Of a DNA stretch of 38,727 nt, positions 22,101 to 29,987 are shown one piece after another. Position numbers and translations under genes: made by a program. The notes beneath the pieces were generated by a model that saw only the letters and a program-made list of their open reading frames with translations, was not told where the DNA came from and did no database searches. Source of the DNA: Elysia marginata. Its lineage: Eukaryota > Mollusca > Gastropoda > Plakobranchidae. The stretch is from contig BMAT01010068.1 in NCBI GenBank assembly GCA_019649035.1, positions 134,647 through 173,373 on the forward strand, in the 5' to 3' direction. Numbering within the stretch: the stretch's first letter is position 1; the number at the start of each line of letters is the position of its first letter.

Positions 22101-25100
22101 GGGGCTTTGTGACTGGCATTTTCTCTTTTATTTTGGCCTATGAAAATACTACTCAGGCAACTTTTTAATATGTTTCTTGTGGCAAGAACCTGGCCATTTC
22201 AGTTTTGGTATTACAATGGCGTCACCCAGCATGAGTTCAAGAAGCCAAAGTGAAGATGACTTGCTCATGTCAATTTTAACCCAGCAAATGGACAGGGTAA
22301 CTTTTTTTAGTACCGCGCTAAGAGGGTTAATACATGTGACTGAAATTGCACATTTCCATCATTCTTACTCTTAGTTCTAGCAATTATCTAGACTTAGAAA
22401 ATTGAATGTAACCAACTTTCTCTCTTTCTCTTGTTTTTTTTTTTGTTTTTGTTTTTTGTTTACGCGTTGCGATATTACTTTGGACTTTGAAAAAATTACT
22501 GCGAGTAAACCTTAATAGTACTGTGAAGCAAAATACAGGTTGGCAGGTCTGAGCCCATTATTTGGTAAGAAGAACATTAATTTTTTTATTCTCCAATAGA
22601 TTCTGGATAAATATTGAATTTTACAAAACTGCACTGAACCTAGTTTTAAAAAAAACGCTCTTCAATTACATCCGCTCTCTCTTTATTCGTCGCCAATGCC
22701 AATAAGCCACTAGATCTAGCAGTCTCTTCATAGTCCCTAGCACATTACACTGTGTAGTGCCAAGCTTTTGTGCATTAATGTGCAAGTCCCCAGCATACCT
22801 TGCTGCGTAGTGCTTAAGCTTTTCTTCAAGCCGTGCAGGTGCAAGACTGCAAGTAGTGCAAGTTATGAGAGGGGAGAGCCACCGGTTAGTGCAGTTGAGT
22901 TGGGTTAGCCTACTGCACGGGGTAGTGGACACTAACTTAGGGAATGGAGGGGTGTTGAAAGTGTGGGTGTCCTGACTGTCTGCCAGTGTCTAGGTGTCCT
23001 CACTGTCTTCTAGTGTCTGAGTGTACTGCTTCCAGTTGGTGGAATTAGTGGTTTTGTGGTCTTATCATATCGTGATGTAGATTGTTATTGGAGGCATGTT
23101 ACTTAGGTTAGCTAACCTTGTCTAGGCGGCGTTCTTGTCGCTTATCACGCACTCCAAGCATTGCGCTGTTTGTTTTCCTAATCGTTTAGTTTGATTTCTC
23201 AGGAAGTAATTGGGTTGCAAAAATATGTAAAAGCATTCTAATTAACTGAAAAAATTAACACAGCATGCTTTTTTACAATTTTACTAATCACAGTGAGCTG
23301 CACGCTTATGAAAATTAGATGTTTTTTCTAACTGTAACATTACTTTTTTCAGACTTACTTTGGTCCTTTGACGTTGGCATTATTATAATCAACCTTTGTT
23401 TTAAAATTTCATCTCAAATTTAATAGTTAGCTGGCTGATGAATAATGGCTCCTCAAAAGCAGAGCATTTCCTGGAAGCTGATAACTCTAGTAATTTTACT
23501 AGTCATCTGATATTTCACTTGCGTTAAATGAATACTCGTTGCATCTTCTATATATTTGTTCACTCTATTGTAAAGCACTTTTTGAAAAAAATGTTACTAA
23601 CTATTAATGTTGTTTTTTAACAATACTAATCATTAGGTATTTTACTTGTGTAAAATAAATACACCTTGTTTCGTTTTGGATACAAAAGGGTTGGATAAAA
23701 ATAAAATTTAAAAAGAAAACAAGGAAAAAAATCACTAAATGAACAAACTTATAAAAACACAAAGGAAAACGACTGGGTCCTGCTGTGCAGTGCACTTAAT
23801 GACCTATTCATTTCGACTTCTTGTTCTTGGGTAGGCCTAGTGCTGTAGTCTGTCGCCGTCTAGCATAGGCCGAGTAAGCCTACTCTATACTACATTCACT
23901 AGCTCCTTCTTACTCAACCGCCAATAGCTGAAGTTATTAGATCTAGTAGCTTGGTGCTCCATTAAGCCTATGATAAACTGAAATCTAGATTTAGACCTAG
24001 ATTGATTTTTTTTCTTTAAAATGGGTGTGCGTGAATTATTGTCAAGCTTCAAGCCTTGATTCTTCTTTAAGACGAAAAGCTTAATGAACAAAATGAATAA
24101 ATCTAGGAACTTTTTTCTTATAATTATATTCTTTTGTTTGCTTGCCTGTTAGCTTATATCATCTATGTAATGGCATTTAATAATGCCGGCATCTCGCAAG
24201 ATCTAGGTGAAGAAGAGGAAGAAATCTACAGAGGGACTGAGAGACAAGAGAGAGATAGATAAATAGAGAGAGAGACACACAGACAGAGAGAGCTAAACCC
24301 TTACGTTTGCAATAAAACAGAGAATTACTGACTAAAACGGGTGATTCTGGCAAGGAGGAACTGTAAGGAAAATCACAATAAAGAGATAGCAGTGTGCAAT
24401 ATATTGATACTTTCCTACTTGCTCTGTGGGCTAGCGGTAAGACATTCGCTCAGAGATCGGGAGGTGTGTGGTTCGATCCCCGGCCGAGTCAAACCAAGGA
24501 CTTTGAAATTGGTATTAGTAGCGGATCTGTCTAGTGTCTGGCATTATGGATTAAGTGTTAATTCTAGTTGGCCCGGTGTCAGTATAAATAAAGCAAGCGC
24601 TCCTTACATCACAGTGTGGCAGCATGCTTTCAATCGTCCCCAGCGCCATCTCTGACATAACCTCAAAGTTGAATGGGACGTTAAAAATCAAACAACACAA
24701 CCAAACTATTGAGCTTAATTGAGCTACTTTCCAGGGCAGAATAGGAGGACTAGGGTGAGAAACAGATTTCAAGGAGGGGGTGGGCGGTCATTAAAATGAG
24801 AAAAAATATAGTGAGGGTAAGAAAGAAGGGCAGATGGTGGCAGAAAGAGATCACAGAAGGTTGGTGGTATCTACTACATGTACCCTATCAATTACTGATG
24901 CGAAGCACAGGCTGCCATAACTAGTATTAAATATCATTAACATAACAATAAGAGGGAAGCGGTGTGTGTGTGGGGGGGGGGGCGCACGTTATGTAATTTG
25001 GGCACCCGCCTCACTCACAATTTTTAAAAAAGCCTATTTTTTTCGTCATGGGTGCTGCGGACGCCAATAATACAAATCCCGACCCAGCTGAACCAAACTG

Positions 25101-28038
25101 TGGATCGAACCCAGACCCTTCGATTGTGCCATCGCTCATTATTTCTCATTGGACCATGTAAATACCTTAGAAGAGGTGTTTCCTTGATATGTTCTTTTCC
25201 CTATGTATTGTGAGTGTACCTGCTGCCTAATACAAATTAAGCATGCAGGGACTATTTTTGCTATTAAATTGTTTCTCAAGTAAAGTGAACACCAAATCTC
25301 AGAAGTATTATGATTTTTCATTATTTCATGTGGGAACATAAGTTGACTGTAAGTGATTATGACTATGTGAGACATGTATATAGTAAAGGTATGAAGTGAT
25401 TATTATGTGTGTGATTTAAAAGAATGTATAAATCATTGTAAGACTTTTTTTAAATGATCTTTTTTTTCTTTTAATTGACTGTTTCTGCACTCTATGTTCA
25501 TAGGCAGTGGAAATCTGAAGGCAGAGGAAGATCTAAGGCTGTGCCTCATATCAAAACATACACAAGACACTCACCAGATGGTACACAGGCTGCTTGGTTC
25601 ATTGTGACCAGGTAAGGTATGAGAGGAAAAATGTCAAGTAAAATACAAGTAGTGATTTTTAATCTTTATGAAGAGCTAGGTAGTATCTAGTTTGCAGGTT
25701 TGTGTTTTATTGTCTTTTTTTTTATTACATACATGGTGTAAAATCGTTTTTAAAAGTAGGTTGTATTTTATATTTTATTGAAATAATCCCTGAAGATAGA
25801 CTAATCAGTTTGCTAAAATGTTCTTCACTTCTTCACTTTTTGTCATGATTATTCTCTATATAAGGTGCTTTGGCTTGTTCAGTAATTGAATTTATTGTAG
25901 GTCTTTTTTTTTTTACTATTGAGCACTATGTATATCTTTAATGGCTTTTTAGCAAATACATGTATATTTACTTATTAAGAAGTAATAAAAATGATCTGAG
26001 CTTTTTTTAAAGGTGAGGACTGTTCTGTATTCTTAATCTCATAAAAACTTTTTGTTCTTATCTGAGCAGTGCAAATTTGTCTAAAGCAGCATGGGGAGCT
26101 TTGGAAAAGAAAGGAAGTCAACTGATGATAAGGTCCTATGAGCTGGGTGTTCTTGTTTTACCTCAGAGTTTTGTAAGTTGGCTCCCAAGGTTTTTTTTAT
26201 TTCAGTAACACCTTAAATTTTTTCATGATTTTTGCTTTTAATCTAGGAAATTCAACTAACTATTTAGGGATTTCTGGTATTATGACTTCTTTACAAACGA
26301 GAAAGAAACTGTGTAAGTGTCAATTTTGATGAGAGCAAGAGCTTGTTTCTTAAAGATAGGTTTTTTTTTTTATTATTAGTTAGTTTTTTTTCAAGCCATG
26401 CATTTATGATTAGCAGCATACAAAACCAATTTGGCTAAGAAAAATAAAGATAAAAATTATCAGAAGACATGAGAAGTAAATTTAAAAACAAACATATATG
26501 ACTCCCAAGTTGTTTTTTTTTTCATTTATACAATCCTATTGTTACCTATTGTTTACTTCAAATCATCAGTATATGACACTTACACAGTTTCTTTCTTGTT
26601 TGTAAAGAAGTCATAATACCAGAGAAAGCTAGGAATCTAGGCATAATCTTTGATTCTAAATTATCCATGAATCATCACATTTCCTACTTATGTCAAGTAC
26701 TTTACCTTGAGATCAGAAAAGTTAGTAAATTATCATAATTTCTTAACATTGACTCATTGAAGACACTTGTTTCGGCCTTTGTATTTTCTAGAATAGACTA
26801 TTGCAATTCCCTATTTGCTAACTTGCCTAACAATCTAATTTGTAAAGTCCAGAGATTTCAGAACCAAGCTGCTCGGCTTATCCTCAAATGTAATAGAAGA
26901 GAACATGTTACACCCATGCTAAAGATGCTTCATTGGCTCCCCTTTAGCGCTAGAATTAACTACAAGATTGCTATTCTCTGTCACAAATCTATTCATAAAA
27001 ACGTGCCATCATATGTAAGTGATCTTGTTCAGTTGTATGAACCATCCAGACAACTACGGTCCGCCAATCTATTCCTCCTTAAAGTGCCAAAGAAAGGAAG
27101 TAAAAAGTTAGCAGATCGATCTTTTACCCATATCGCTCCATCAGTCTGGAGTTCTCTACCTCAGTCATTGAGAGAAATTTTATCATTGACTGCTTTTAAA
27201 TCAGGTCTTAAAACCCACCTGATGCAAGTCAATTTCTAGATTTTTTCGGTTTCCCTCTGAACAATATGGTAATGAATGAAAGTTTTGTAAGTCTGTAATG
27301 AATGAAATGTACCTTTATAAATGAATGTATTTGCTTCATGTTTAATTCTAATTGTATCGCCTTGGGCCTCAAATTGAGGGAGAGGGCGGGATATAAATAA
27401 ACTATATTATTATTATATATTGATTTCCAAGATCAGTCTGTATCTTTTTGTGTGCCTTTTTGTTTTCAGGGATACAAGACCTCCTTCCCTGTCAGTAGCC
27501 GAGTGGAAGATATTGTAGAGGCAGAGAAAGCAACGTTCCCTTTACCATATGATCTGCCTACGACTACTTATATCAGAGGAGGTTGGTTATCTTCTGTGTT
27601 ATTTGTCTTGCCGTGCCTTGATAAAAAATGTATGCACTTTAGATTACCATGACATATTTATCACTTTTTATAATGTGCATTATGATAAAGGTCTTGAAGT
27701 CTTTTAATTTTTTGAGAAGTGTTTATACTCAATAAAGTGAAGATTTGATGCAAACCTCTTTAAATCAGTATCCTTCAGTCTAAACTGCCTATTTTGCTCA
27801 TCTAGATCTTCATTTGGCAGTGTGGAATGCTATCTTAGGTATCAATTGCCGAGGACATGGCTTGAACTTTTAAATACTTAAACTATTCTTTATCATAGAA
27901 AATATGTACTTTGGGCAATTTCATCTAGGTTCGTTGTCAATTTTAGAAATTTTTTTTTCAGATCGTCCTTGGTTCATTGATGTCCCATGTGTGGATCTTC
28001 CAGACACATTTGGATTGAATTGGTGTCCGCCTTTATAG
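4107..28038 (+). CDS. TDP1: Tyrosyl-DNA phosphodiesterase 1 with N-terminal MIU-like helix and PBZ zinc finger; complete, 16 coding exons
   Basis: TDP1 hydrolyses the phosphotyrosyl bond between stalled topoisomerase I and a DNA 3' end, and trims other 3' blocks, in the nucleus and mitochondria. Exons: 4107-4163, 10170-10362, 10926-11138, 12116-12304, 12674-12773, 13556-13652, 13983-14017, 14449-14541, 15036-15200, 16035-16113, 17026-17217, 19723-19838, 25504-25611, 26070-26172, 27470-27581, 27962-28038. All phases match; total 1929 nt, 642 aa (human 608). From the N-terminus: MIU-like motif (about 8-24), acidic Ser/Asp-rich linker, PBZ finger with C134, C140, H147 and H153, a basic stretch (156-172), then the catalytic region from about residue 190. 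The first PLD motif has H294, K296 and N314; the second has H525, K527 and N548. The H-to-N distances of 20 and 23 equal those in human (263/283 and 493/516). The C-terminus [12 protein letters not shown] parallels the human end. The catalytic identification is firm; the N-terminal functions are inferred. Confidence 0.96.
4343..4380. repeat. CTAG-rich patch in TDP1 intron 1
   Basis: Contains TCTAGATTCTAGATCTAG at 4350-4367, an 18-mer found identically at 38549-38566 in the first intron of the SRBD1-like gene. Nearby, 4525-4540 (AGGCCTAGGCCTAGATCTAG-like) and 4760-4790 are also built from CTAG and AGGCCT palindromes. Confidence 0.6.
4381..5515. other. TDP1 intron 1, no gene seen
   Basis: Non-coding intron. 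It has a locally GC-richer patch (about 4400-4510), a purine-rich run (4790-4880) and ordinary AT-rich sequence. I recognise no coding exon, RNA gene or transposon end in it. Confidence 0.5.
5516..6345 (+). pseudogene. Decayed transposon-like coding remnant
   Basis: Three consecutive plus-strand pieces, broken by stops and a frameshift, read like one protein. The first has a Cys-containing block ([17 protein letters not shown]) followed by [11 protein letters not shown] (about 5590-5720). The second is a Lys-rich linker (about 5880-6125). The third is an end block with [15 protein letters not shown] and [20 protein letters not shown] (about 6190-6310). The order G.SG..PCL.C...R.R.L..L, then LEDH...F...W..G.GF.GEQG.E..H, is one I recall from uncharacterised multi-copy proteins in cnidarian and molluscan genomes that are probably transposon-derived. 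It lies sense-oriented in TDP1 intron 1 and is clearly non-functional. Family assignment is by memory only. Confidence 0.45.
6520..6756 (-). other. Unidentified exon-like open segment, antisense in TDP1 intron 1
   Basis: On the minus strand a polypyrimidine-poor TTTTAG acceptor (exon from 6756) and an AAG|GTAACA donor (exon end 6520) bound exactly 237 nt, 79 codons without a stop, phase 0 at both ends. The translation has one hydrophobic stretch ([17 protein letters not shown]) and a few Cys/Trp residues. I do not recognise it and found no neighbouring exons on that strand. It could be a relic of another gene or transposon, or chance. Confidence 0.25.
6757..9429. other. TDP1 intron 1, central part
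   Basis: Mostly AT-rich intron with no supported gene. There is a GC-richer patch at 7080-7210. A 65-bp block at 7795-7859 repeats 1633-1697. At 8640-8843 (minus strand) an open frame contains [16 protein letters not shown], faintly like a LINE endonuclease segment, but it is too weak to call. Confidence 0.4.
7795..7859. repeat. Dispersed 65-bp repeat, copy 2
   Basis: Second copy of the block at 1633-1697, same orientation, inside TDP1 intron 1. Confidence 0.6.
9430..9620 (+). mobile_element. Short LINE reverse-transcriptase relic
   Basis: Reads [18 protein letters not shown] (canonical GVPQGSVLGPLLF) and, after stops and a shift, [12 protein letters not shown] (canonical ADDTQ; the second catalytic Asp is Asn). 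These are the B and C motifs of a CR1/L2/Jockey-type reverse transcriptase. Heavily decayed and truncated on both sides. Confidence 0.7.
9918..10096 (+). pseudogene. Decayed tandem copy of TDP1 exon 2 with its acceptor
   Basis: This segment and 10097-10259 are tandem copies of the end of intron 1 plus the first part of exon 2. Both start near TCTTTGAAATTTTCC and end at CACACCATGTCAGAC. The upstream copy keeps a TACACAG acceptor (pseudo-exon from 9998) and reads [13 protein letters not shown] in frame. It has gained an A-rich expansion (about 10030-10050), lacks a donor, and meets TGA at 10097-10099, exactly at the duplication junction. If it were spliced in, the product would stop after about 52 residues. 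The downstream copy is the real exon. Confidence 0.85.
10170..10362 (+). CDS. TDP1: TDP1 exon 2
   Basis: Acceptor CTATATAG, donor AGAG|GTAATT, phase 0 in and phase 1 out. Codes for residues 20-83: the end of the MIU-like helix, a run of charged residues, then two acidic clusters (SDSDDSD and ADSDDGD) that look like casein kinase 2 targets, as in the disordered head of other TDP1 proteins. Confidence 0.88.
10926..11138 (+). CDS. TDP1: TDP1 exon 3: PBZ zinc finger
   Basis: Acceptor ATATGCAG, donor CCAG|GTAGAT, phase 1 at both ends. It begins with a Lys/Ser-rich basic patch, passes an acidic patch (residues 103-120) and ends in the finger: C134-x5-C140-x6-H147-x5-H153. The family signature residues K131, Y136, G137, Y141-R142, N144-P145 and P154 are all present. 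PBZ fingers of APLF and CHFR have this exact spacing and bind poly(ADP-ribose). The exon is symmetric (phase 1-1), so it could be skipped or could have been inserted without disturbing the frame. Confidence 0.92.
12116..12304 (+). CDS. TDP1: TDP1 exon 4
   Basis: Acceptor AACCAG, donor AAAG|GTATCA, phase 1-1. Codes for residues 155-217: a basic stretch (AKRKGD and PIKKMK, possible nuclear localisation), then the first conserved catalytic-domain segment, FSFFLTKV and [10 protein letters not shown]. Confidence 0.93.
12674..12773 (+). CDS. TDP1: TDP1 exon 5
   Basis: Acceptor TTGCCAG, donor CAAG|GTAAAC. Carries the highly conserved [13 protein letters not shown] segment (human [11 protein letters not shown]). 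Confidence 0.95.
12780..13550. other. TDP1 intron 5, nothing recognised
   Basis: AT-rich intronic sequence without a coding or repeat signal I can support; the same applies to introns 2, 3, 4, 6, 7, 8, 9 and 10 apart from homopolymer runs such as the T run and G7 at about 13727-13760. Confidence 0.5.
13556..13652 (+). CDS. TDP1: TDP1 exon 6
   Basis: Acceptor TTTCAG, donor AGG|GTCAGT. Codes for [12 protein letters not shown] and FPHISLCR, a conserved core strand and helix before the first catalytic motif. Confidence 0.94.
13983..14017 (+). CDS. TDP1: TDP1 exon 7 (35-nt microexon) with catalytic His294
   Basis: Acceptor CTTTCAG, donor TAC|GTAAGT. Only 35 nt: [11 protein letters not shown] plus two bases of the next codon. 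His294 is the predicted nucleophile, equivalent to human His263. The intron splits the HxK motif between His294 and Lys296. An N-free but poly-T-rich intron with a long T run followed by G7 (about 13727-13760) precedes it. Confidence 0.94.
14449..14541 (+). CDS. TDP1: TDP1 exon 8 with catalytic Lys296 and Asn314
   Basis: Acceptor TTCAAG, donor AGGG|GTGAGT (splitting the Gly codon). Codes for [20 protein letters not shown] and the substrate-face segment DWHQKTQG, nearly identical to the human text. Confidence 0.96.
15036..15200 (+). CDS. TDP1: TDP1 exon 9
   Basis: Acceptor TACCAG, donor CAAA|GTAAGT. Begins IWVSPIFP and contains [18 protein letters not shown], matching the conserved GESPTHFKADL region of the family. 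Confidence 0.95.
16035..16113 (+). CDS. TDP1: TDP1 exon 10
   Basis: Acceptor ATTACAG, donor AAG|GTGAGA. Encodes [13 protein letters not shown] and WGHLKLKK, the conserved IGSTPGRF...WGHFRLKK block. Confidence 0.95.
17026..17217 (+). CDS. TDP1: TDP1 exon 11
   Basis: Acceptor TTATATAG, donor CTT|GTAAGC, exactly 64 codons. Contains [14 protein letters not shown], a hallmark of TDP1 at the boundary of the second PLD half. Confidence 0.95.
17870..18100 (+). mobile_element. tRNA-derived SINE, family D
   Basis: A tRNA-like head carries an A-box-like GTGTTACAACGGTAGAAC (17886-17903) and a B-box-like GAGTTGAATCCCC (17928-17940). It is followed by a body with GGGTACCAGTACCTGGGTT and AAAGGCGGCAAGGAAGCAA. 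The head is too degenerate to be a working tRNA gene. The ends are approximate. Lies in TDP1 intron 11. Confidence 0.65.
18318..18640 (+). mobile_element. tRNA-derived SINE, family C
   Basis: Well preserved Pol III promoter: A box TGGTCTAGTGGTAGACG (about 18329-18345) and B box GGTTTGAGTCC (18372-18382). The body is unrelated to tRNA, and the tail AGCGCTTAGAGC...GGTGCTATATAAATGCGC is of the stem-loop kind found at the 3' ends of L2/CR1-type LINEs. Short A and T runs follow. Confidence 0.8.
18660..19440 (-). mobile_element. Decayed antisense LINE fragment (RTE-like reverse transcriptase and C-terminus)
   Basis: Reading the minus strand from 19440 down gives, over several frames: [29 protein letters not shown], a GVKQGYIL block, [22 protein letters not shown] (split by shifts), and [20 protein letters not shown] continuing to [12 protein letters not shown]. 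This is the order of motifs in a LINE whose C-terminus reads GCEGWTL...EMWCYRRLL. The YxDD region is missing. In TDP1 intron 11, opposite to the gene. Confidence 0.8.
19723..19838 (+). CDS. TDP1: TDP1 exon 12
   Basis: Acceptor CTTTTCAG, donor TCTC|GTATGT. Encodes [19 protein letters not shown] and [13 protein letters not shown], matching the conserved LEGYPAGGSLPYS region. Confidence 0.94.
19839..21525. other. First part of TDP1 intron 12 up to the gap
   Basis: No gene recognised. At 20480-20540 there are short palindromes of the type CCGTAATTTATTACGG and CCGTAAAATTACGG. The fragment CAGACCTTCCAACA at 20457 has an inverted near-match at about 22542, too short to define an element. Confidence 0.4.
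21526..21826. other. Assembly gap (301 N)
   Basis: Run of N inside TDP1 intron 12. True length unknown. Confidence 0.99.
22036..22330 (+). mobile_element. piggyBac-type MITE with TTAA target site and a relic of the transposase N-terminus
   Basis: TTAA at 22036-22039 and at 22327-22330 flank a 287-bp unit. Its ends, CCCTCTTAGCACG and CGCGCTAAGAGGG, are 12/13 inverted matches. A perfect 16-bp sub-terminal inverted repeat, 22056-22071 and 22091-22106 (AGCCCCGATCGTGGCT), forms a hairpin with a 19-base loop. An ATG at 22216 opens a Ser/Asp-rich frame ([20 protein letters not shown]) of the sort that begins piggyBac transposases, and it is cut off within 40 codons. The element therefore looks like an internal deletion derivative moved by a relative elsewhere. 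Confidence 0.85.
22967..23028. repeat. 27-bp tandem repeat, about 2.3 copies
   Basis: Units start at 22967, 22994 and 23021 with GTGTCCTGACTGTCT, GTGTCCTCACTGTCT and GTGTACTG. Small imperfect minisatellite in TDP1 intron 12. Confidence 0.7.
23029..24420. other. TDP1 intron 12, no gene seen
   Basis: AT-rich, with CTAG-rich bits at 23935-24005 and a purine-rich GAGA stretch at 24205-24295. No coding or RNA signal supported. Confidence 0.45.
24421..24700 (+). mobile_element. tRNA-derived SINE, family A, copy 1
   Basis: A box GTGGGCTAGCGGTAAGAC (about 24425-24442) and B box GGTTCGATCCC (24470-24480), then a body ending TGAATGGGACGTTAAAAATC and an ACAACACAACC-type tail. The same sequence recurs inverted at 32631-32928. 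The promoter boxes look usable by Pol III; the 5' end is approximate. Confidence 0.85.
25035..25150 (-). mobile_element. tRNA-derived SINE fragment
   Basis: On the minus strand CTGGGTTCGATCCACAG (about 25103-25119) is a perfect B box preceded by an anticodon-arm-like segment. No A box is evident. The rest (GGCGTCCGCAGCACCCATGACG) may be SINE body. A G-run (24971-24981) lies just beyond it. Confidence 0.5.
25504..25611 (+). CDS. TDP1: TDP1 exon 13 with catalytic His525 and Lys527
   Basis: Acceptor TTCATAG, donor CCAG|GTAAGG. Encodes [20 protein letters not shown]. His525 is the equivalent of human His493, the residue mutated in the ataxia SCAN1; it is intact here. The preceding intron (5.7 kb) holds the assembly gap, so it may be longer in reality. 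Confidence 0.96.
26070..26172 (+). CDS. TDP1: TDP1 exon 14 with catalytic Asn548
   Basis: Acceptor TGAGCAG, donor TTT|GTAAGT. Encodes [20 protein letters not shown] and RSYELGVL, the most invariant stretch of the family. Confidence 0.97.
26273..26623. repeat. 50-bp inverted repeat, 49 of 50 matching, spacer 251 bp
   Basis: 26273-26322 (starting TCTGGTATTATGACTTC) is the reverse complement of 26574-26623 with a single mismatch. The right arm runs into the LINE fragment at 26620-27240, so the left arm is probably an inverted piece of the same element. It starts 100 nt downstream of the exon 14 donor of TDP1. Confidence 0.9.
26620..27420 (+). mobile_element. LINE (L2/CR1-like) 3' fragment
   Basis: After a short [19 protein letters not shown] thumb segment and one stop, an open frame at 26757-27239 gives the typical end of a CR1/L2-group reverse transcriptase: [54 protein letters not shown] and [10 protein letters not shown] 3' UTR follows, ending GCGGGATATAAATAAAC and a TTA microsatellite tail (27405-27418). 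It is 5'-truncated, as most LINE copies are, and was inserted sense-wise in TDP1 intron 14. The 160-codon frame is intact but lacks all catalytic motifs. Confidence 0.9.
27470..27581 (+). CDS. TDP1: TDP1 exon 15
   Basis: Acceptor GTTTTCAG. The donor is GGAG|GTTGGT, a GT site with a poor +3 to +6 context, chosen because it gives the right phase into exon 16. Encodes the variable loop and [10 protein letters not shown] (human FPVPYDLP). Reading through the donor would add about 24 residues and stop at 27650. Confidence 0.9.
27962..28038 (+). CDS. TDP1: TDP1 exon 16 (terminal)
   Basis: Acceptor TTTTTCAG. Encodes [20 protein letters not shown] and ends WCPPL followed by TAG at 28036-28038, in line with the human ending DRPWIW...PDTHGNMW. 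Confidence 0.96.
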
Positions 28039-28860
28039 CAATGCTGCATTATTAAATTCTTTCTCTCCCTTTTTTTTCTTAGAACAATGCCTGTATGTTA
28101 AATTTAAGTGAATTTTCTTGCACAAAATATAGGACTTTACTGTTTTCATTTGTTAACACAAATTAGCAACATAGGGCACTGGATTTGTAATGCAAAGGTA
28201 ATGGGATTGTGTAATAATAATAAAGGACATAGGTGCTTGCCATACACTGCATGTATATTACGAGATTATGCCTTTTTCAAAACAATTTATCAATGAATTG
28301 TTATCAGGTAAATTTACTGGTCGAGAGAAAGATGCATGTATGACATTTTCAATCTTTTTTCCCTAAGATTTTTTAGAAAAAATACTTTTAGGGATTAATG
28401 TTTTAAGTTTATACTAGAATCAAAAACAGTTTCATTAAAAATGTATTAATGTCAATACATTTTGTCACTGTTATAACATTTTTTTTTTCTGAGAATGATA
28501 GAATGTTATTTGTTAATTCATAAAGCATTTTGACAATAGAGATCATGCGTTATGGGCCTGCTCAGGAGTATGAAGCCCATCGGAGACAAAATCCAGGATT
28601 GCCATTTGAAAATAGATGCACTGATGGCCGTTAGCCAATCATCTGCTGTAAAACCCTTGCTGTCTATGGGCGTAATTACGTCTATCTTTAGTGTCATTCA
28701 TGCGCAATAACTTATAGCTAATGAGGCCCTATATCATTTAACTTATTCTCAAGTTAAACTTGAGGATCACTTGTGTGCCCTTTGTAATAATCGAGCATAA
28801 ACCTGTTTTATTGTACATCTTGTTAAATGAAAAATAAATGTTTGTGAAATTAAGAAAAAA
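28039..28860 (+). promoter_or_regulatory. TDP1: Probable TDP1 3' UTR with candidate polyadenylation signals
   Basis: An ATTAAA occurs at 28051-28056, only 13 nt after the stop, followed by a pyrimidine tract. A canonical AATAAA occurs at 28833-28838, followed by a GTTTGTG element. The second would give an 800-nt 3' UTR. No coding sequence is seen here. Which site is used cannot be told from DNA alone. Confidence 0.45.
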
Positions 28861-29857
28861 TATCTAGAAAAAAACAGCTAAATGTATTTCTCTTTTCACA
28901 ATGCTAGCGGATAAGAATGAGGAGAAAAATCACATTTTGATATGTAAATTTAGTTAACTACAGAATTGTTTGTGAGACTTAACATATTCAATCAGCTCCA
29001 ATAACTTGTTATGGTTTTCTACTTGACGACATTCATGTTGGTTGAAGCTCCCACCAAAAAATAAGCAATTTACTGGCCAGCATATGAAATTTAATGCCGT
29101 GTAAAAAGTAAAGTCTATGGGAAATTATTCAAGTGTACAAAACTAAAGCAAATTTATTGGGGGTCTTTTTGTTTTGGTTGGTTTAGATTTTTTTTTTTTT
29201 TTTTTTTGTTGGTTTTTTTGCAAGATTCTCCCTGTTCAAGATATATAATTCTGTTGTTATTACATGTATATAAAAAGCAATTCTACTTGGTGCTAATATT
29301 TTGGGTTCTCGTGTCTTTAGTAAGATAGAAGCATAACTGTTGCTATGAATGAGGACAAATGTTGAGTATTTGGAAAATTGGAAGGAACGATGTGCAGATA
29401 TTTGTAGGCCATCAAACCTTATTATTTAAAAGCAAAATGTACAGTAAAAGCAAAAGCACATTTTGTTAAAAATCTGCATAGGTAGCTTACTAGGAGTTGT
29501 ATTTTGACAGAAGCCTAAATATTTAAAAAAGATGCCTTTTTTTACATTAAACTAAAGTCTGTTTTTTTCAACCTGAAGACTTTTGACTTTGATTTTATTA
29601 CTAAAAGAATTAGTTGAAAGTTTTCAATCACTAATCTATTTTTTTTCTGGCACTAAAAGAACATATCATATTTTAAAGTTATTGCATGCTTTTGTATGAG
29701 TGGTTTCAATTTAAGTTTAATCAGTCAATACAAGGTTACATTAGTACATGTATGTATTGAAAATAAGCAATGCTCAGATTCAAACATTATGAAAATTATT
29801 TTAAAGTACACTGTTAGTTTTATAGGTTACCAATACATGTAATAAAGAAATAAAATG
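28861..29857. other. Intergenic, nothing recognised
   Basis: AT-rich sequence downstream of TDP1 with T runs (29180-29220). No open frame of interest and no transposon ends seen. Confidence 0.5.
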
Positions 29858-29897
29858 CTCTCTCTCTCTCTCTCTCCCTCTCTCTCTCTCTCTCCCT

Positions 29898-29964
<67 letters not shown>

Positions 29965-29987
29965 TCCCTCTCTCTCTCTCTCGCTCT
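29858..29987. repeat. CT/GA microsatellite
   Basis: About 130 bases of almost pure CT repeat with a few CCT interruptions. It directly abuts the 3' end of the antisense LINE at 30050, so in LINE orientation the element ends in a GA tract. Confidence 0.95.

Noticed and set aside
20457..22556. Inverted CAGACCT(T/G)CCAAC fragments as ends of a 2-kb transposon around the gap
   Set aside because: Only about 13 bases match and the interior cannot be read because of the gap.
22666..22932. 88-codon minus-strand frame
   Set aside because: No recognisable motif, no splice sites, and it lies between repeats.
26757..27239. 160-codon open frame as a host gene inside TDP1
   Set aside because: The text is the standard end of a CR1/L2-type LINE protein; it has no catalytic motif and is followed by a LINE 3' tail.
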